Below are positions 1 through 11,764 of a DNA stretch of 64,000 bases, piece by piece. The stretch's first letter is position 1. The number at the start of each line of letters is the position of its first letter. Under the pieces are notes generated by a model, which had not been told where the DNA came from, made no database searches, and saw only the letters and a program-made list of their open reading frames with translations. Made by a program: the position numbers and the translations under genes. The DNA is from Welwitschia mirabilis (taxonomy: Eukaryota > Gnetophyta > Gnetopsida > Welwitschiales): assembly GCA_051453625.1 (NCBI GenBank), contig JBOZIK010000001.1, positions 298,832,526-298,896,525 of the forward strand, read 5' to 3'.

Positions 1-660
1 TGGTGTTTTTTAATATCTTACTAACTTGTTTTCCCATAACTTTGAATCCATGAATTTGAAAGCATGATACAAAACATTGACCATTGGGTAATAGATTATT
101 AAAGTTTTATTATTATTTTTTCTTTTATGATTGGATTGATTTCATTCCTAACATTACATTAATACTTTACCAAAGAATTATTAAATGTAATTATAATCAT
201 TACCCTTTTCATATAATGTTTTTTATTGTCTAGCATTTAGCCATGCATCATTGATATCAAACAATTCTATGATAAATGCATTGAGTCTTGTTAAGTTCGT
301 ATTGAGGGTAAAGTAATTAATATTTTTGTTTGTCATGTTTAGTAATTTTCTAGTATTTTTATTTAGAAATATTATGATGATTTTTCCATTTTCACTCCCA
401 TCTTATATAAAACCTAAACACTTTTAGCTTATTATTGTCTTTAGTTATTTTACCTCATTAGCCTTACTTTGATCATACTATGACTTTCAATATTGACTAT
501 TAGTTTCATCACCTTATCTTTTTTACCATATTAAGTATGACCCTCATTCATTTATTTTCTTTTATTCCAGTGATTTTTTTGCTTACTTTTTACTTTTTAT
601 TTTATATCCCTTGAAACATTCAACTTGTCATCACATGTAAATTTACTTAGAATTCAAGAT
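1..660. other. AT-rich DNA without recognisable feature
   Basis: No open frame of useful length, no transposon motif and no clear repeat was seen on either strand. The duplicated block (arm A) starts to the right of it. Confidence 0.5.
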
Positions 661-1404
661 GAAACTTTTGTTTGGATGGTAAATACTAACTAAAAAGGGA
701 TTGATACATTGTAATTTAAGTAATAGAAAAATATAATTATTCATTGGTTATTACCTCTTAGTATTCCTAGAATTTTTTGATAAGTGAAATCTATAGCAGA
801 TGAAACAATATAGTAGGTGATCATCTCCTTTCCTTGTTTAAATAAACATTTAGATAACCTCCTAAAATAGTATAAAATTTCACATTTTTAATATAATTTA
901 TGTTTGATTCTTTATCTTTATTATTTGACATAAAAAGAATCCCTTTTATTATTAAACCTATTAAAATTTTATCATTTATCAAAGATAAATTTTATGTTGA
1001 ACTTTAATAATTGCCAAATGAATTGTATGAATAATTTAAAAATTCCTAAATCTAACAATATGGTATACTATGGTATGATACTTAAAACATGTCTTTAATG
1101 GAAAAAAACAAATACCAATGCCTTAGTATAGTAGGTTAATACTTTTTTATATTAAAATGGCTTCAATCTATACCCAATAACTTTAATGGTATATCTTCTA
1201 AAGGAGGATGAATAGACTATGGTAATTCTTTAGAATAATGAATTTATTCATATTTTATAAAAATTCTTAAGAAATATTTTTTGATGTTATAATAAAATTA
1301 ATTCATGTAATCAATCTTGGTATCAAATTTATTATAAGATACAGAGTCCAAACTATCAATTCTTCAAAAATTGTTAACATTCTTTACCTGATTCTACTAT
1401 CTTT

Positions 1405-1640
1405 ATATCCCTAAGTGGTAGCTTAATATACATTACTAATATCATACTAGAATATATTTTATAGGTAGTTGTATTGGTTAGCATTTTTTTGATCTAAGGA
1501 AAACTCATTAAGATGCAACAAAGAAAGTCTTTTAATATATCAAAGGTTCATTAGACTATAGTAGTATTTATGTTAAAGGATCTCTTATTTAGATGGATGA
1601 ACCTATTGATCATGACTAGCCCATCTCTATGAAGATTTTA
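1405..1640 (+). pseudogene. Copia-type pol remnant (end of RT into RNase H)
   Basis: Translating across frameshifts gives GSLIYITNIILEYIL, matching the Copia signature 'GSL-YLT-TRPDI-Y' at the end of the reverse transcriptase. It is followed by RKTH and then YIKGSLDYSSIYVKGS, matching the family pattern 'H---AK-VLRYIKGTLDYGI-Y'. Several stops and at least one frame change break it, so it cannot encode protein. Arm B carries the same remnant at 55,150-55,370 with different lesions. Only the end of pol was recognised; integrase and the RT YVDD box were not found upstream. Confidence 0.7.
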
Positions 1641-2046
1641 ATTTAAAGTTTATTTATGAAATTCATAATTTGTAATATACTCCTAGCTATTATATTACTC
1701 TTATTAAAACCTAATTTCATGGAAAATCAAGAACAATTCTATTATTATAATGTCCATAATTAAAGTTGAATACATAATCATAGAACTAAATAATCTACAC
1801 AAGTAGTATTTATCTTTAATCTTTCTAATAATTTGGGATATTTTATAAGTCAAATAATTGATAATACTAATACTATTAGTCTAACTTATAATCTAGTTCA
1901 ACACAAGATTTGATATCTTATAGCTAATGAAAATATCAACAATATTTCTATGAAGTCATCAAATGATCTTGAAAATACATTTAGTAAGACACTTTCAAGA
2001 TTAGTATTTGAAAAAATACGTACACCATTTTAATTATTGATACTTG

Positions 2047-2460
2047 AATTAAGGGAGGAAATAATAACTATTAAATTGAGAAATTCCTATTCTCTATATT
2101 TATCATTATTTATATTTTTCTCTCTAATTATTTATTATTTATAACCATTAGTTGTATTTTATTTTTTAGCATGCCTATTATGTGATATGGTAATAATTAA
2201 TTCCTTGCTTCTTTATTTACTATTTTGGGTTTTTACTATTATATAAATGATTCCTACCTATTTACTCTAATTAGCTTGATAGAATCATTAATATAGTGGG
2301 GATTTATATTTTCTCACCTTATTCATCGTTTTTTCTCTTAGTGAGGGTGTCATTCTAACAGATGGAGTACCTCTTGTAATAAAGTGAAAAAAGTAACTTT
2401 CTAAGGAAGGAAAAGGAGTTCTTAATTATCATTTTTATTTTATGAGAAGTAGGACACCTA
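2047..2460 (+). mobile_element. Putative polypurine tract and decayed 3' LTR of Copia element
   Basis: A purine run (AATTAAGGGAGGAA) lies about 400 bp after the Copia pol remnant, where Copia elements have the polypurine tract directly before the 3' LTR. In arm B the aligned site reads AAGGGA followed by TGTAATAATAAT, giving a plausible LTR start with TG at 55,786. The LTR's right end and target duplication could not be defined, so the end given is nominal. Confidence 0.4.
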
Positions 2461-3880
2461 GTGGAATTAGATGAAAACAAATATATTTGAATTCTCTACA
2501 TCAAGGTTATAACTATCAATAATTTCATTACTCCCTCTTTAATTAATAAAGTAGTAGATATTTCTAATCCCAATTAGTTACTCACTTTAGAAAAAGATTT
2601 AAATTTGATATGTGATAATATTTATATGAAATATGTCCCAAATAATGAAGAAGGACTTACATGTAAGTATCTTTCTTCCCCACTTCAAAGATCAGCTAGC
2701 CTTTTTTAAATTCATTATTAGCAATACACATTTCTTATATTGTGTTTTAGATGCTTGCACTCCTTTTCTTACTTTCATTTATATTTAAAAATAATAAAGG
2801 ATTTAATATTAAAATTTTTTTATTTTTTATTCTTAGTGAATCAAATAATAAGTACTAAATCCTTTTTATTTATACCATTGTAGGTGATCTAATTTATCAT
2901 GTAAATGATAGTGAACTATCTATCTAGAAGGTATCATAAAAAAGTAATAGATTACATAGTAGATAAGAAAGCAATTGGATTAAGGTATGCGATCTACATT
3001 AGATACAAAGAATATGAGTTGAATAAACAAGAAATTATGAAGATGATGATGATGAAGAAGAAGAAGAAGAAGAAGAAGAAGAAAGAAGGCCATCTCTGAC
3101 TCCACTTCAATAAAAACTAAGGACTCCTACTCCTATTTCCTTCCAAAAATAAAGAGATTTTTACTTAACAAGGTGTCAATAAAGAATAGAAATTAACTTA
3201 AAATTATTTAAATATTAATGATAAGGAGAAATGAAGAGGTTATGAATAGGTTTGATGAGCGCCAAAGGAGCATTAACTCCAGAGATTATAGGAGCTCTCC
3301 TCTAAGGACATCTTTTCCTATTTAATGAGTATTCATTTTTCCCTTTTGTTTTTATATTTATTCTATCCATTTTCTCACTTATATAGCATATATATAGTTA
3401 TTTTCATCTTGATTAATAGAAAAATGTATGCTTTTCTCTTCATAAAATGACCTTCCATGTAATTTTCTAGACTTTCAAACTTGATTTAAACCTTGAGGAC
3501 AATATCTAAATTGATTAAAAGTGGATGAAAATCATAATTTTTTAAAAAATAAATTGGCCTATGACTAAGATCACACATTCTGTTTACTTAAAAGTTTTTA
3601 AAAAGTGATAAAATTAATGAAATTGTAAATGAAATAAGACTATTAAAGATAAATATTTTTATTTCTTTTGAAATTATATGATTCAAAGTAAATTTTCATA
3701 ATATATGTAATGTATATGAATTTTTATCAACGTTTTCAAACATCATTTATCCATTTAATTTCAATCATGAATATGATATAAATTGTTGAATTGTTTACTT
3801 GCCTCTACAACTTCACATCGCTTAATGTTCACTAGGGAACTAGGAAATGGCTTATTGGAACATTGTTATAGATAAAATTA
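2461..3880. other. Decayed repeat DNA, no gene
   Basis: It aligns with arm B (about 56,150-57,560) but shows no coding motif. The short frame at 2,905-3,099 is mostly a lysine/methionine run from a microsatellite and is not a gene. Confidence 0.5.
3039..3083 (+). repeat. (GAT)n/(GAA)n trinucleotide microsatellite
   Basis: About four GAT units are followed by about ten GAA units. Arm B has a mostly GAA tract at the matching place (56,740-56,775). Confidence 0.9.
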
Positions 3881-4850
3881 ACATATTTTCCATATCAAGT
3901 TTAGTAACTTAATATGTTTTTAAGTGATAGATATCATATTTAATTTTGAATTATTATTAAATATGTTTTATCATTTTATTTTTAAAAATATCATTAAAGG
4001 GGGATTAATTCATGATATTTTATTGACCAATCATCATAAGCTACCTAGATTTTGTGGAATCTATACAAATAAAATGGAATAGCATCATCACTACTCCTAC
4101 TTATGGAAGAAATATTCTCAAGGATAACTAAACTAAGAAATAAATGAATTTTAATTATAAAATACGTTAATAAATTAGGCTTATATCCTAGATATAAGTT
4201 AATCTATAAGAACTAAGGATTAAAAATCTAAGACCAATACTTAATAGAATATAATGCTATCCATCTATTAATAATAAGAACATACTAATATAATTCATAA
4301 TTATAAGCAAGTTTATCTAAGTAAGGCCTAGTTAAAGGTTAAATTGTTTTTCATTTCATGCTTAGATGATTTATTCTACATTTACTTCACATATGATTGA
4401 AGTTATCCATCATCTCATGAGAATTTTATTATTCTAGATTTAGATTTCTAATGGCTATCATGGAGTCTAAAGTCTTTCTTGTTCTTCCCTAGCTATGAAG
4501 GAGTAACTACTTCATGAGGTACTTCTCTCATCAATCCTTAGTATTTGATTTACATTAAATTAATATCTACTATGTTATTTGCATCAATTTGTAAATGCAA
4601 TCGTATCTATAATTGGATTTACTCTTTTCTTGGATCATTAATAAAATTATAATTAGTGCATATGGGAGAATACATTTCAAATGCTATTTTCTTATTATCT
4701 CTTTTATTTGTTAGTTTAATTTATCCTTAGCATTTAGATAATTAATATGTTAATATTATAATATATTTCATGCTATATTAGTATTTCCTACATTTTCTTG
4801 TAAGATGTAATCTTTCTAATATTTATGCTTTCATGATATTTAGAACTTGT
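3881..4850 (+). repeat. 970 bp duplicate, copy 1 (ends at N gap)
   Basis: It matches 5,019-5,983 at roughly 95 percent by eye. It begins ACATATTTTCCATATCAAG and stops at the N gap on TTTAGAACTTGT, the very bases where copy 2 continues into unique sequence. Arm B has only one copy of this segment (57,568-58,500). This suggests a recent local duplication or two alleles placed in series. Confidence 0.8.
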
Positions 4851-4950
4851 NNNNNNNNNNNNNNNNNNNNNNNNNNNNNNNNNNNNNNNNNNNNNNNNNN
4901 NNNNNNNNNNNNNNNNNNNNNNNNNNNNNNNNNNNNNNNNNNNNNNNNNN
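4851..4950. other. Assembly gap, exactly 100 N
   Basis: One hundred consecutive N, the usual placeholder for a gap of unknown size. The flanks are copies of each other. Confidence 0.98.
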
Positions 4951-5086
4951 ACATATTTTCCATATCAAGTTTAGTAAATTAATATGTTTTAACTGATAGA
5001 TATCATATTTAATTTTTGACATATTTTCCATATCAAGTTTAGTAAATTAATATGTTTTAACTGATAGATATCATATTTAATTTTGA
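4951..5086 (+). repeat. Two 68 bp tandem units beside the gap
   Basis: Bases 4,951-5,018 and 5,019-5,086 are nearly identical copies that differ only at the last bases. The unit is the first 68 bp of the 970 bp duplicate. Its position hard against the gap suggests an overlap left over from assembly. Confidence 0.9.
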
Positions 5087-5983
5087 ATTATTATTAAATA
5101 TGTTTTATCATTTTATTTTTAAAAATGTCATTAAAAGGGGATTAATTCATGATATTTTATTGACCAATCATCATAAGCTACCTAGATTTTGTGGAAGCTA
5201 GACAAATAAAATGGAATAGCATCATCACTACTCCTACTTATGGAAGAAATATCCTCAAGGATAACTGATCTAAGAAATAAATGAATTTTAATTATAAAAT
5301 AAGTTAATAAATTAACTTATATCCTATATATAAGTTAATATACAAAAACTAAGGATTAGAAATCTAAGACCTAATACTTAACAGAATATAATGCTATTCA
5401 TCTATTAATAATAAGAACATACTAATATAATTCACAATTATAAGCAAGTTTATCTAAGTAAGGCCTAGTTAAAGGTTAAATTTTTTCTCATTTCATGCTT
5501 GGATGATTTATTCTATACTTCACTTCACATATGATTGAATTTATCCATCATTTCATGAGAATTTTATTATTTTAGAGATTTCTAATGGCTATAATGGAGT
5601 CTAAAGTCTCTCTTATTCTTTCCTACCTACAAAGGAGTAACTACTTTATGAGGTACTTCTCTCATCAATCCTTAGTATTTGATTTACATTAATTGATATC
5701 TACTATGGTATTTGCATCATTTGGTAAATGTACTTGTATCTATGATTGGATTTACTCTTTTCTTGGATCATTAATAAAATTATAATTAGTGTATATGAGA
5801 GAATACATTTCAAATGCTATTTTCTTACTATCTCCTGTTTTTTTTAGTTTAATTTATTCTTAGCATTTAGATAATTAATATGTTATTATTATAATATATT
5901 TCATAATATATTAGTATTTCCTACATTTTCTTGTAAGATGTAATCTTTCTAATATTTATGCTTTCATGATATTTAGAACTTGT
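5019..5983 (+). repeat. 970 bp duplicate, copy 2
   Basis: Counterpart of 3,881-4,850, with scattered substitutions (many C/T) and small indels. It continues without a break into the rest of arm A, so it is the copy collinear with arm B. Confidence 0.8.
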
Positions 5984-7639
5984 AGTGAATAATTTATTAT
6001 TTATCTATGAATTTGGATTCCACTTAGTATACTATCTCTTACTTGGCTTGGGATTTCTTGATAGATTCTCAAACAAATATTTATTTTTTATTACTATGAG
6101 AAAAAATAAATCATATATAATACTTAGTCTTCTTTGCAAGGCTCCTTTTTATTCAAACCTTCATATAAAAACTATTATAAAAACCATATGATCTCTAAAC
6201 TAGTGTTGTAGTCCCTAACAAAGAATAATAATTAGTACCAACTATACCAAAATAGGATGATTTAATTTAATTATTTTATAATAGTACTGATGCCTTGGAA
6301 ACTAGGGTATATGAACTATGATAAAAATTAAGGCATAGAAAGAATATGCAATAATGATTTAAATGGACCTAGAGGTATCTATCTCTACTAACTTAAAATT
6401 AGTCTAGTATTCCTCTTTTCTAAGTGTTGAAATATTATCCTATGATCAAATATATTAATTTCATGTTGAGATTCTTCTACCAGAATTATACAAATTAGAG
6501 CTCTATCATGTTAAATGGGAACTATATTCTCCGTCTTATAACTTGGATAACCTACCTTTCTAAAGTAAGGTAATGTGTTAATCTTTCAATAGATAATGTG
6601 GAATATTTCAGAGACTAAAGACTAGAAAGTTCATATCATTTTAGGTAAATTTAAGCTCTTATTAACTTACACCCAATAGATCACATGCATTCTTATCACT
6701 TTCTTAGTTTTTCTTACATACTAAGAATACCAATAATGGAATACTACTAAAACTAACATAGAGGAATTAGAGAGTTTCATTAAGATTGATGAAGATTTAT
6801 GCATTGTTTTAACATTAAAAAGCATTCTTGAATTATAATATTTATTTAAATTTATTTATTTAATATAATTAATTTAATGACAATCATTCTCATAATTTAT
6901 AAAATGATTTCTTTGTTAATCTTCTTATTTTTCATAGGCCATAGAGATCAAAAATATTTGTAAGAAATTTCACTTCTTTATAGAAAATGATTTTTAACTA
7001 TATGTAGGATACAATTAAGTCATTTGTAAACATTCTTATTATCGCATTTTCTAAATTCATCAATTCTATATATCCACTTTTAGAAACCAAAATTAAGATA
7101 TTAATTAAAGATTAAGTGGATAATGATTATTGATTATAATGTTTAATAAAATAAAAGATATAAATAGACATATCCTAGTCTTCAAGAACATTTTAAAATG
7201 TCTATCTATGTTGAATTTTGTTTTTTTTTCTTTAGTGGTGTATTTTTCATAGTAATATACCTTTGATCATTAGATTAAAATAAAGAGACTAGAACTTGAT
7301 CACTAGAATTTGGTGTAATAAATAAGAATGAATTACCTATCTTTTGATATTATAACTAAATCTTATAAGTTTAGAGATGGATTAAAGATATTTTTTAAAG
7401 TATACACTTGATATGAATTTATCTTTTTCTCTTCATAATTTAATGAGAACCAGTGCCCAGATCCCTGGTTACTACTAATGTTTTAGGTTAGATTTGAAAA
7501 TATAGATAAAATAATATTTGTTATAATTCTTATTTTAGTTCATGAATGCACTAATGTGTTAATTATTAATGTTGACATTTAAATTTCCTTTGTAGATAAA
7601 AAAATATCAATGAAAATTAATCATCTAAATAAAGTTATT
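5984..7639. other. Decayed repeat DNA, no gene
   Basis: It aligns with arm B at about 58,500-60,015. Compared with arm B it keeps about 170 bp near 6,560-6,760 that arm B lacks. No coding motif was found. Confidence 0.45.
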
Positions 7640-7858
7640 AAGTATTGTTGAATTCTTATCTGGATAGTGAACTTTCATATTCCTTTTTAAAATGATGGTT
7701 AACATCACCTTGTAATTTCTCTTTCCTCCTATCCATCATGTTCATTTTTGTTGTACTGTGAGGATATTAAACCCTCATTAGTAATAAAATTATATGAACT
7801 TAATTTAAAATAATTCTTCAAATTTAGACCTATTATTAGTGGAACATGCCCTTAATTC
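7640..7858 (+). mobile_element. Copia-like LTR, 3' part (left copy)
   Basis: This stretch is similar to 10,180-10,412. Both contain a CTCC-rich block, then TTTTTGTTGTA-TGTGAGG, then CCCTCATTAG-AATAAAATTATATGA, and end near G-GACATGCCCTT. The right end is directly followed by a relic of the methionine initiator tRNA primer site. Together these mark the U5 end of a 5' LTR. The left (U3) end could not be set. Confidence 0.55.
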
Positions 7859-7861
7859 CAC

Positions 7862-7880
7862 CATTTAGTATTAGAGCCAA
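7862..7880 (+). promoter_or_regulatory. Degenerate primer-binding site (initiator Met tRNA type)
   Basis: The site reads TTTAGTATTAGAGCCAA; the plant retrotransposon consensus is TGGTATCAGAGC. Arm B reads TTTGGTATTAAGGCCAA at 60,232. The two relics differ at different bases, so the ancestral site was close to consensus. Confidence 0.6.
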
Positions 7881-8040
7881 CCTTCCCATTAGCTGGTTAA
7901 GCCACTCTTAATACTAGTAAACTATAGAGAGATCTAATTTTAGGGGAACATTTAGAAACAAAGGGATGGATAAGAATCTATAATTCTAAAAATGAACAAA
8001 AATCCATCTTTTCAAAAAAGAATTAGCCATAATGTTTAAA

Positions 8041-8043
8041 CGC

Positions 8044-8101
<58 letters not shown>

Positions 8102-8158
8102 GGGAAAAACATCAGTGGAGAGAGAGAGAGAGAGAGATTTTGGGAAAAACATCAGTGG
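8041..8158 (+). repeat. (GA)n microsatellite with a 40 bp tandem copy
   Basis: A CGCGCG hexamer is followed by about 26 GA units (8,046-8,097), then GATTTTGGGAAAAACATCAG, then a second shorter GA run (8,118-8,137) and the same flank again. The matching place in arm B (60,474-60,520) has lost the GA repeat and holds runs of G. Confidence 0.95.
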
Positions 8159-8959
8159 CCATTCAACTAATTAATGCTTTGAGTTAATCTTTTGGCATAT
8201 TTTGGGATTGGATCATCATAGAAGTTCTAGCACTAATTTCTAAGAGCTTAAACAAATTAGATTAGATATAAGTTGTAGAAAAATAAACTAAGACACATGA
8301 GTCTTTAAGAAGATGAAACATATTCTTTATTATCTATAGCATAGCTACACTTCAACATTCATTACATTAGAGGGTTCTGTTTTTCTTTTGATCTAATGCA
8401 TTGCAAATGGACTTTTATCTTTGATCTAAATCTAGCAGAAAAAATCTCCATGGATTTCAATTGATTTAATGTTAATGTAATGAAGTCATTTGGGTTGATG
8501 GAAGCATAAAAAATCATCTAAATTTTGATGCAATAGATTCACATATTATCATTGATATGTGATTCATGGTATTTTTCTAAGGAATAGTATTAATTCCTCA
8601 ACATTAGTTACCTAGCCAGTCCTCTTCACTTCATTCTTTTAAAGAGTTTCAAATAATTGATAAGATTCTTCTTTATTTATTTAAAAAAAAACATTAACTA
8701 TTGTTAGACATTACTTTGGGCATATTCCTTTAGTTTCGAACATTACATTTTATCATTATAGTGTTTGTATGAGATATATGTAAAGCAACTTAATAAAAAT
8801 TATTTTACTATGGTGTGGGAAGAGGTGATCGAAAGAAGGTTGAAATTTGGATTTAAGGCATATAACCGTTAGCTATTTATACTTTTTAATAAAAGTACTT
8901 TCTTAAGGGGGTGGCAATCAGGATGGAAGGTGTTTAATCCTTTAAAGGGTAGTGAATTA

Positions 8960-9140
8960 ATAAGACTAGTAATTAAGGAGGCTTGATTAAGGTACTTAAA
9001 TATATTAAGTTAATAATAGTAAAATTGGTAACTCTTAGTGAAGTGATGAAAATACTAATTAAGAAGTAGCTTAATTTTGGTGCTTAAATCTATCAATTCA
9101 ACAATGATAAATTGCTAACTCCTACCAAGTAAAGGAGAAA
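8960..9140 (+). repeat. Imperfect ~90 bp direct repeat
   Basis: Two units share GCTTGATTAAGGTACTTAAA, a TATTAAGTTAA-AATAGTAAA core and GGTAACTC. The second unit is more diverged. Arm B has the same pair (about 61,350-61,500). Confidence 0.55.
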
Positions 9141-9550
9141 ATCATAAGTACAAACATTAAAAAAAATTTAATGAAATGTTTTTTCACACATGGTAAGTAA
9201 AAAAACAAACTTTTCTAATTACTAAAGTTATGTGAAAAGTGACAAGTAATTAAGTACCAAAACTAAAAGAATTAAATGAGATTAATAATTGAATAGATGA
9301 TGCTCAAAAAACCCTTACTCGCATTAAAATTAATCATGAGGATATCTATATTTACAATATTAACTTAAGTAAATTCCCAAAAGAAGTTGGGATGACTGGT
9401 GTGAATTATTTAATATAAGTGAAAATAAAGTAAAACAAGAATTAAAACATTAATTATATAGTTTGAAAATGGAGGACTCAGGAAACATGAATTAATACAT
9501 AAATTAGTTTAAATAAATTTTGTCACAATTTTTTGTAATAAATTAAAAAA

Positions 9551-9830
9551 GTTAATGATAAAGATGTCAAAGCCATTTTACTAAGAAATCTTCCTTCTCA
9601 ATATGATTACATTATCTATAAACTAAAGAAGATTTATTGCATATTAGAAAGTACCATCTGCACACTCATTGAACAACATGCAATGATGCATTAACAGGAA
9701 CTCAAAGAAGGTGCTTTAATTGCCTAAATTAAGAATATTTAGAAAATGTATATGAAAAATAAGAAATAAAAGATATAATGCTATTATTGCAATAAGCAAC
9801 ATCATCTAGTAATAAACTAGTTTTAATAAG
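9551..9830 (+). pseudogene. Copia-type gag remnant with zinc knuckle
   Basis: The translation contains AILLRNLPSQYDYI, matching the Copia Gag signature 'LL-SLP-SYDHL' in the capsid region. It is followed after about 190 bp by CYYCNKQHHLVIN and a stop at the fourth metal ligand position (9,779-9,820), i.e. a CX2CX4HX4C nucleic-acid-binding knuckle with the last Cys codon mutated. There are several stops. Arm B has the same relic at 61,921-62,191 with three ligands lost. No protease, integrase or RT follows before the next LTR-like block. Confidence 0.65.
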
Positions 9831-9947
9831 AAAAGGATCTGCTTGATGGAAAAATTAAATAATTCAAGCATGATAGGAAAATTAGGTAAAGAAGAATTCT
9901 AGAGATATCATTTTGAGCTTTTGATTTTTATGTTTGTCCCTTGCAAT

Positions 9948-10075
9948 GATTAGTCCATGTAGTCATGATTAGTTCACATAGTTATGGTTAGTCCACATTA
10001 TCCTTATTAGTCCAATTTATTATGATTAGTTCATGTTGTTGTAGTTAGTCCACATTGTCTTAATTAGTCCACTTT
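9948..10075 (+). repeat. Minisatellite, ~20 bp units (TTAGTCCA core)
   Basis: About six degenerate units share the core ATGATTAGTCCACATTGTC. Arm B has the same array at 62,318-62,445 with a different order of unit variants. It lies shortly before the right LTR-like block. Confidence 0.85.
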
Positions 10076-10179
10076 ATATTAATCCTCTATGGAATTCTAT
10101 GTTAGAAGAATGTTCTAGGACTTTAATTGTGGTGACACTTTAATTCTTACATTATTACTCAAAGGGCTCATAGGGGAGT

Positions 10180-10412
10180 GGTGGGTTATTGGATTTTTAT
10201 TTAGGTAGTCATCTTCTATATTTCTTTTCTTCTTTTTTTCAATGGTGGTTAAAACCATCTCCTAATTTCTCTCTCATCATCCATCTGTTCATTTTTGTTG
10301 TATTGTGAGGGAATTTAAACCCCCTCATTAGAAATAAAATTATATGAGATTAATTAAAGATCATTCTTCAAATTTGTATTTATTGGTAGTGGGACATGCC
10401 CTTGATTTCAAC
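10180..10412 (+). mobile_element. Copia-like LTR, 3' part (right copy)
   Basis: It matches the left copy at 7,640-7,858 along its length and ends with GTGGGACATGCCCTTGATTTC. Right after it, at 10,413-10,426, AAGTATTAGTGCT looks like another worn primer-binding site. This means that internal retrotransposon sequence follows to the right. Arm homology stops inside this LTR at about 10,348. Confidence 0.5.
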
Positions 10413-10479
10413 AAGTATTAGTGCTATACTTCTTATCCCTTTATCAAGGTTTGTATAGATGATATTTCTTCTTCAACTA

Positions 10480-10760
10480 AAAACTTATAAAGGAGTAATC
10501 AAAGTCACTATAAGAGTGGCCTAATAGAGGTAGAGGTTGGTATGATGACAACATGGTAATAAAATGGAATATGATGGAAGAAGTTTCTTAATTAAAACAT
10601 GTAGTTACATCATGCTTATAATGCTTAGAATTTATTTGTAGTTGCAAATTAAGAAATTTGGAACATCCATCCTTTTTTATGGCTTAGAACACTAGATGGA
10701 GGCTAGTGGTGAAACTGACATGGTTCTAAAGAAGCATCAAATGGAACCACTTCTATTTCT
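10480..10760 (+). pseudogene. Possible second Copia gag fragment
   Basis: Weak evidence. An RGRGW stretch (arginine/glycine-rich, as at the end of many Copia Gags) is followed by a broken cysteine cluster and by FFMA, recalling the 'LLMA' that precedes Copia protease. Its place just behind an LTR end and primer-site relic fits, but many stops prevent a firm call. Confidence 0.25.
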
Positions 10761-10959
10761 TAGGACTCTAATGTTTGAAATTAAAAAGCTATTATTAGAG
10801 ATGTGTGTACATAAGAGCCTTGGAGAACATGGCATTCAAGGTATACAAGCTAGTACATAAAGTCTTAAGAGTTATGTAGTCTTCCATCCTCTTAAATTCT
10901 ACAAATATATGTTGGAAAAAAAAATAATTACATCTACCTTATAATTTTAACTTATTTTA

Positions 10960-11290
10960 TCTTTAACAAAATAATAGAAAAAAAAGTATTTCAGATTGTA
11001 ATTATAGGAGAGGTTGATGGTCAAAAGACTAAAAATATTAAATGTATATTCATTTTCAATAAAGTGAATTTTGGGAATGGCTAGATGCACATGTTAAGTT
11101 ATTATAGTATTACTTTATATCCACCATTAATGGGATGGAGGTCCTTAACTTTAGAGTTAGAGTTGTTAATTTATTATATCAATTTTGTCATAAGCTTAAA
11201 TAATTAAATCAAGTTTAAATTAACTGAATAGAAATTTAAATTTTTATGTTTTAACTACATTCATGTCCATTCTCATGCTTTCATAATTTT
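10960..11290 (+). repeat. Dispersed ~330 bp repeat, copy 1
   Basis: Similar to 29,870-30,190 and 34,280-34,630. Shared landmarks are TATAATTATAGGAGAG, ACTAAAAATATTA, GTTTTGGGAATG, CATGTTAAGTTA, CCA-TATTGATGGAATG and TTTAGAGTTAG. No coding potential was seen. In the other two places it lies at the 5' side of a minus-strand LINE. Confidence 0.7.
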
Positions 11291-11615
11291 CAATTAGTAT
11301 TAAAGCAAAATTAGAAACTGTAAATCAATAGTAACACCTTTAGTTTGGCTTCCAAAAAAAAAAAGAAAAGAAAAGAAAAATATCTCTTGAATCTCTTTAG
11401 ACTACTTCTTTTGGTATTTTAATATTTTTACTCTAATGTTTTTATTCATTTTTGTTATTTTCCTTTTTAGAGTTTACTATAAGTCATACTGGAGAAATCC
11501 TTTTTATAAGTTGAAAGAAGTGAGAAATGGTATAGGAGAAAACCTTTTTGTTATTTCATTCCAAAACATTTTCTTCCTTTTTTATCATTTTTTCATTACT
11601 TTATCAAAATTGTAG

Positions 11616-11764
11616 GATTATGAACTCGCTTTTGGTGTTCCAAGATTGCTATATTAGGTTGACTTGAAAAATCTATGCATGAGTTCATCAAGATTCATGA
11701 TGCTTATAGTGTGCTTTTAAATCCTCAAAGTAGGGCATGCTATGATGAGAGTCTGCAGATGTAG
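11616..11764 (+). pseudogene. J-domain (DnaJ/Hsp40) gene remnant
   Basis: J-domain proteins stimulate Hsp70 ATPase through a conserved His-Pro-Asp loop. Here the first frame gives DYELAFGVPR, matching the domain start 'DYYEVLGVPR'. After a frame change comes IHDAYSVLLNPQSRACYD (11,690-11,743), matching helices III-IV ('I--AY-VL-DP--RA-YD'). The middle of the domain, including the HPD motif, is missing and a stop follows within a few codons. It is therefore a broken fragment, perhaps of a single-J-domain plastid-type protein, but the parent gene cannot be named. No intact neighbouring gene was seen. Confidence 0.5.

Larger units (their letters stand above)
675..10348 (+). repeat. Arm A of a large direct duplication
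   Basis: This block aligns by eye, in order and in the same orientation, with 54,400-62,674 (arm B). Shared landmarks in order are: a Copia reverse transcriptase/RNase H end, a polypurine tract, a GAA microsatellite, an LTR-like block with a primer-binding-site relic, a purine-rich tract, a Copia gag relic, a 20-base minisatellite and a second LTR-like block. Divergence looks like 10-15 percent with many small indels. Arm A is longer mainly because it has an extra 970 bp duplication around the gap at 4,851. The left boundary is approximate; the right boundary lies inside an LTR-like block. The unit is best read as an old segment duplication or two copies of a composite transposon cluster. Confidence 0.75.

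Noticed and set aside
2905-3099. 64-codon open frame with a lysine run
   Set aside because: The open stretch comes from a GAT/GAA microsatellite; arm B does not keep the frame.
4840-5031. Open frames that run through N gaps (also 22,005-22,253, 30,621-30,818, 44,231-44,455)
   Set aside because: They exist only because N codons are read as open; the real sequence on both sides is repeat DNA.
9948-10075. Regularly spaced short repeats, CRISPR-like at first sight
   Set aside because: Units follow each other without unique spacers, no cas genes are present and the context is a plant retroelement; it is a minisatellite.
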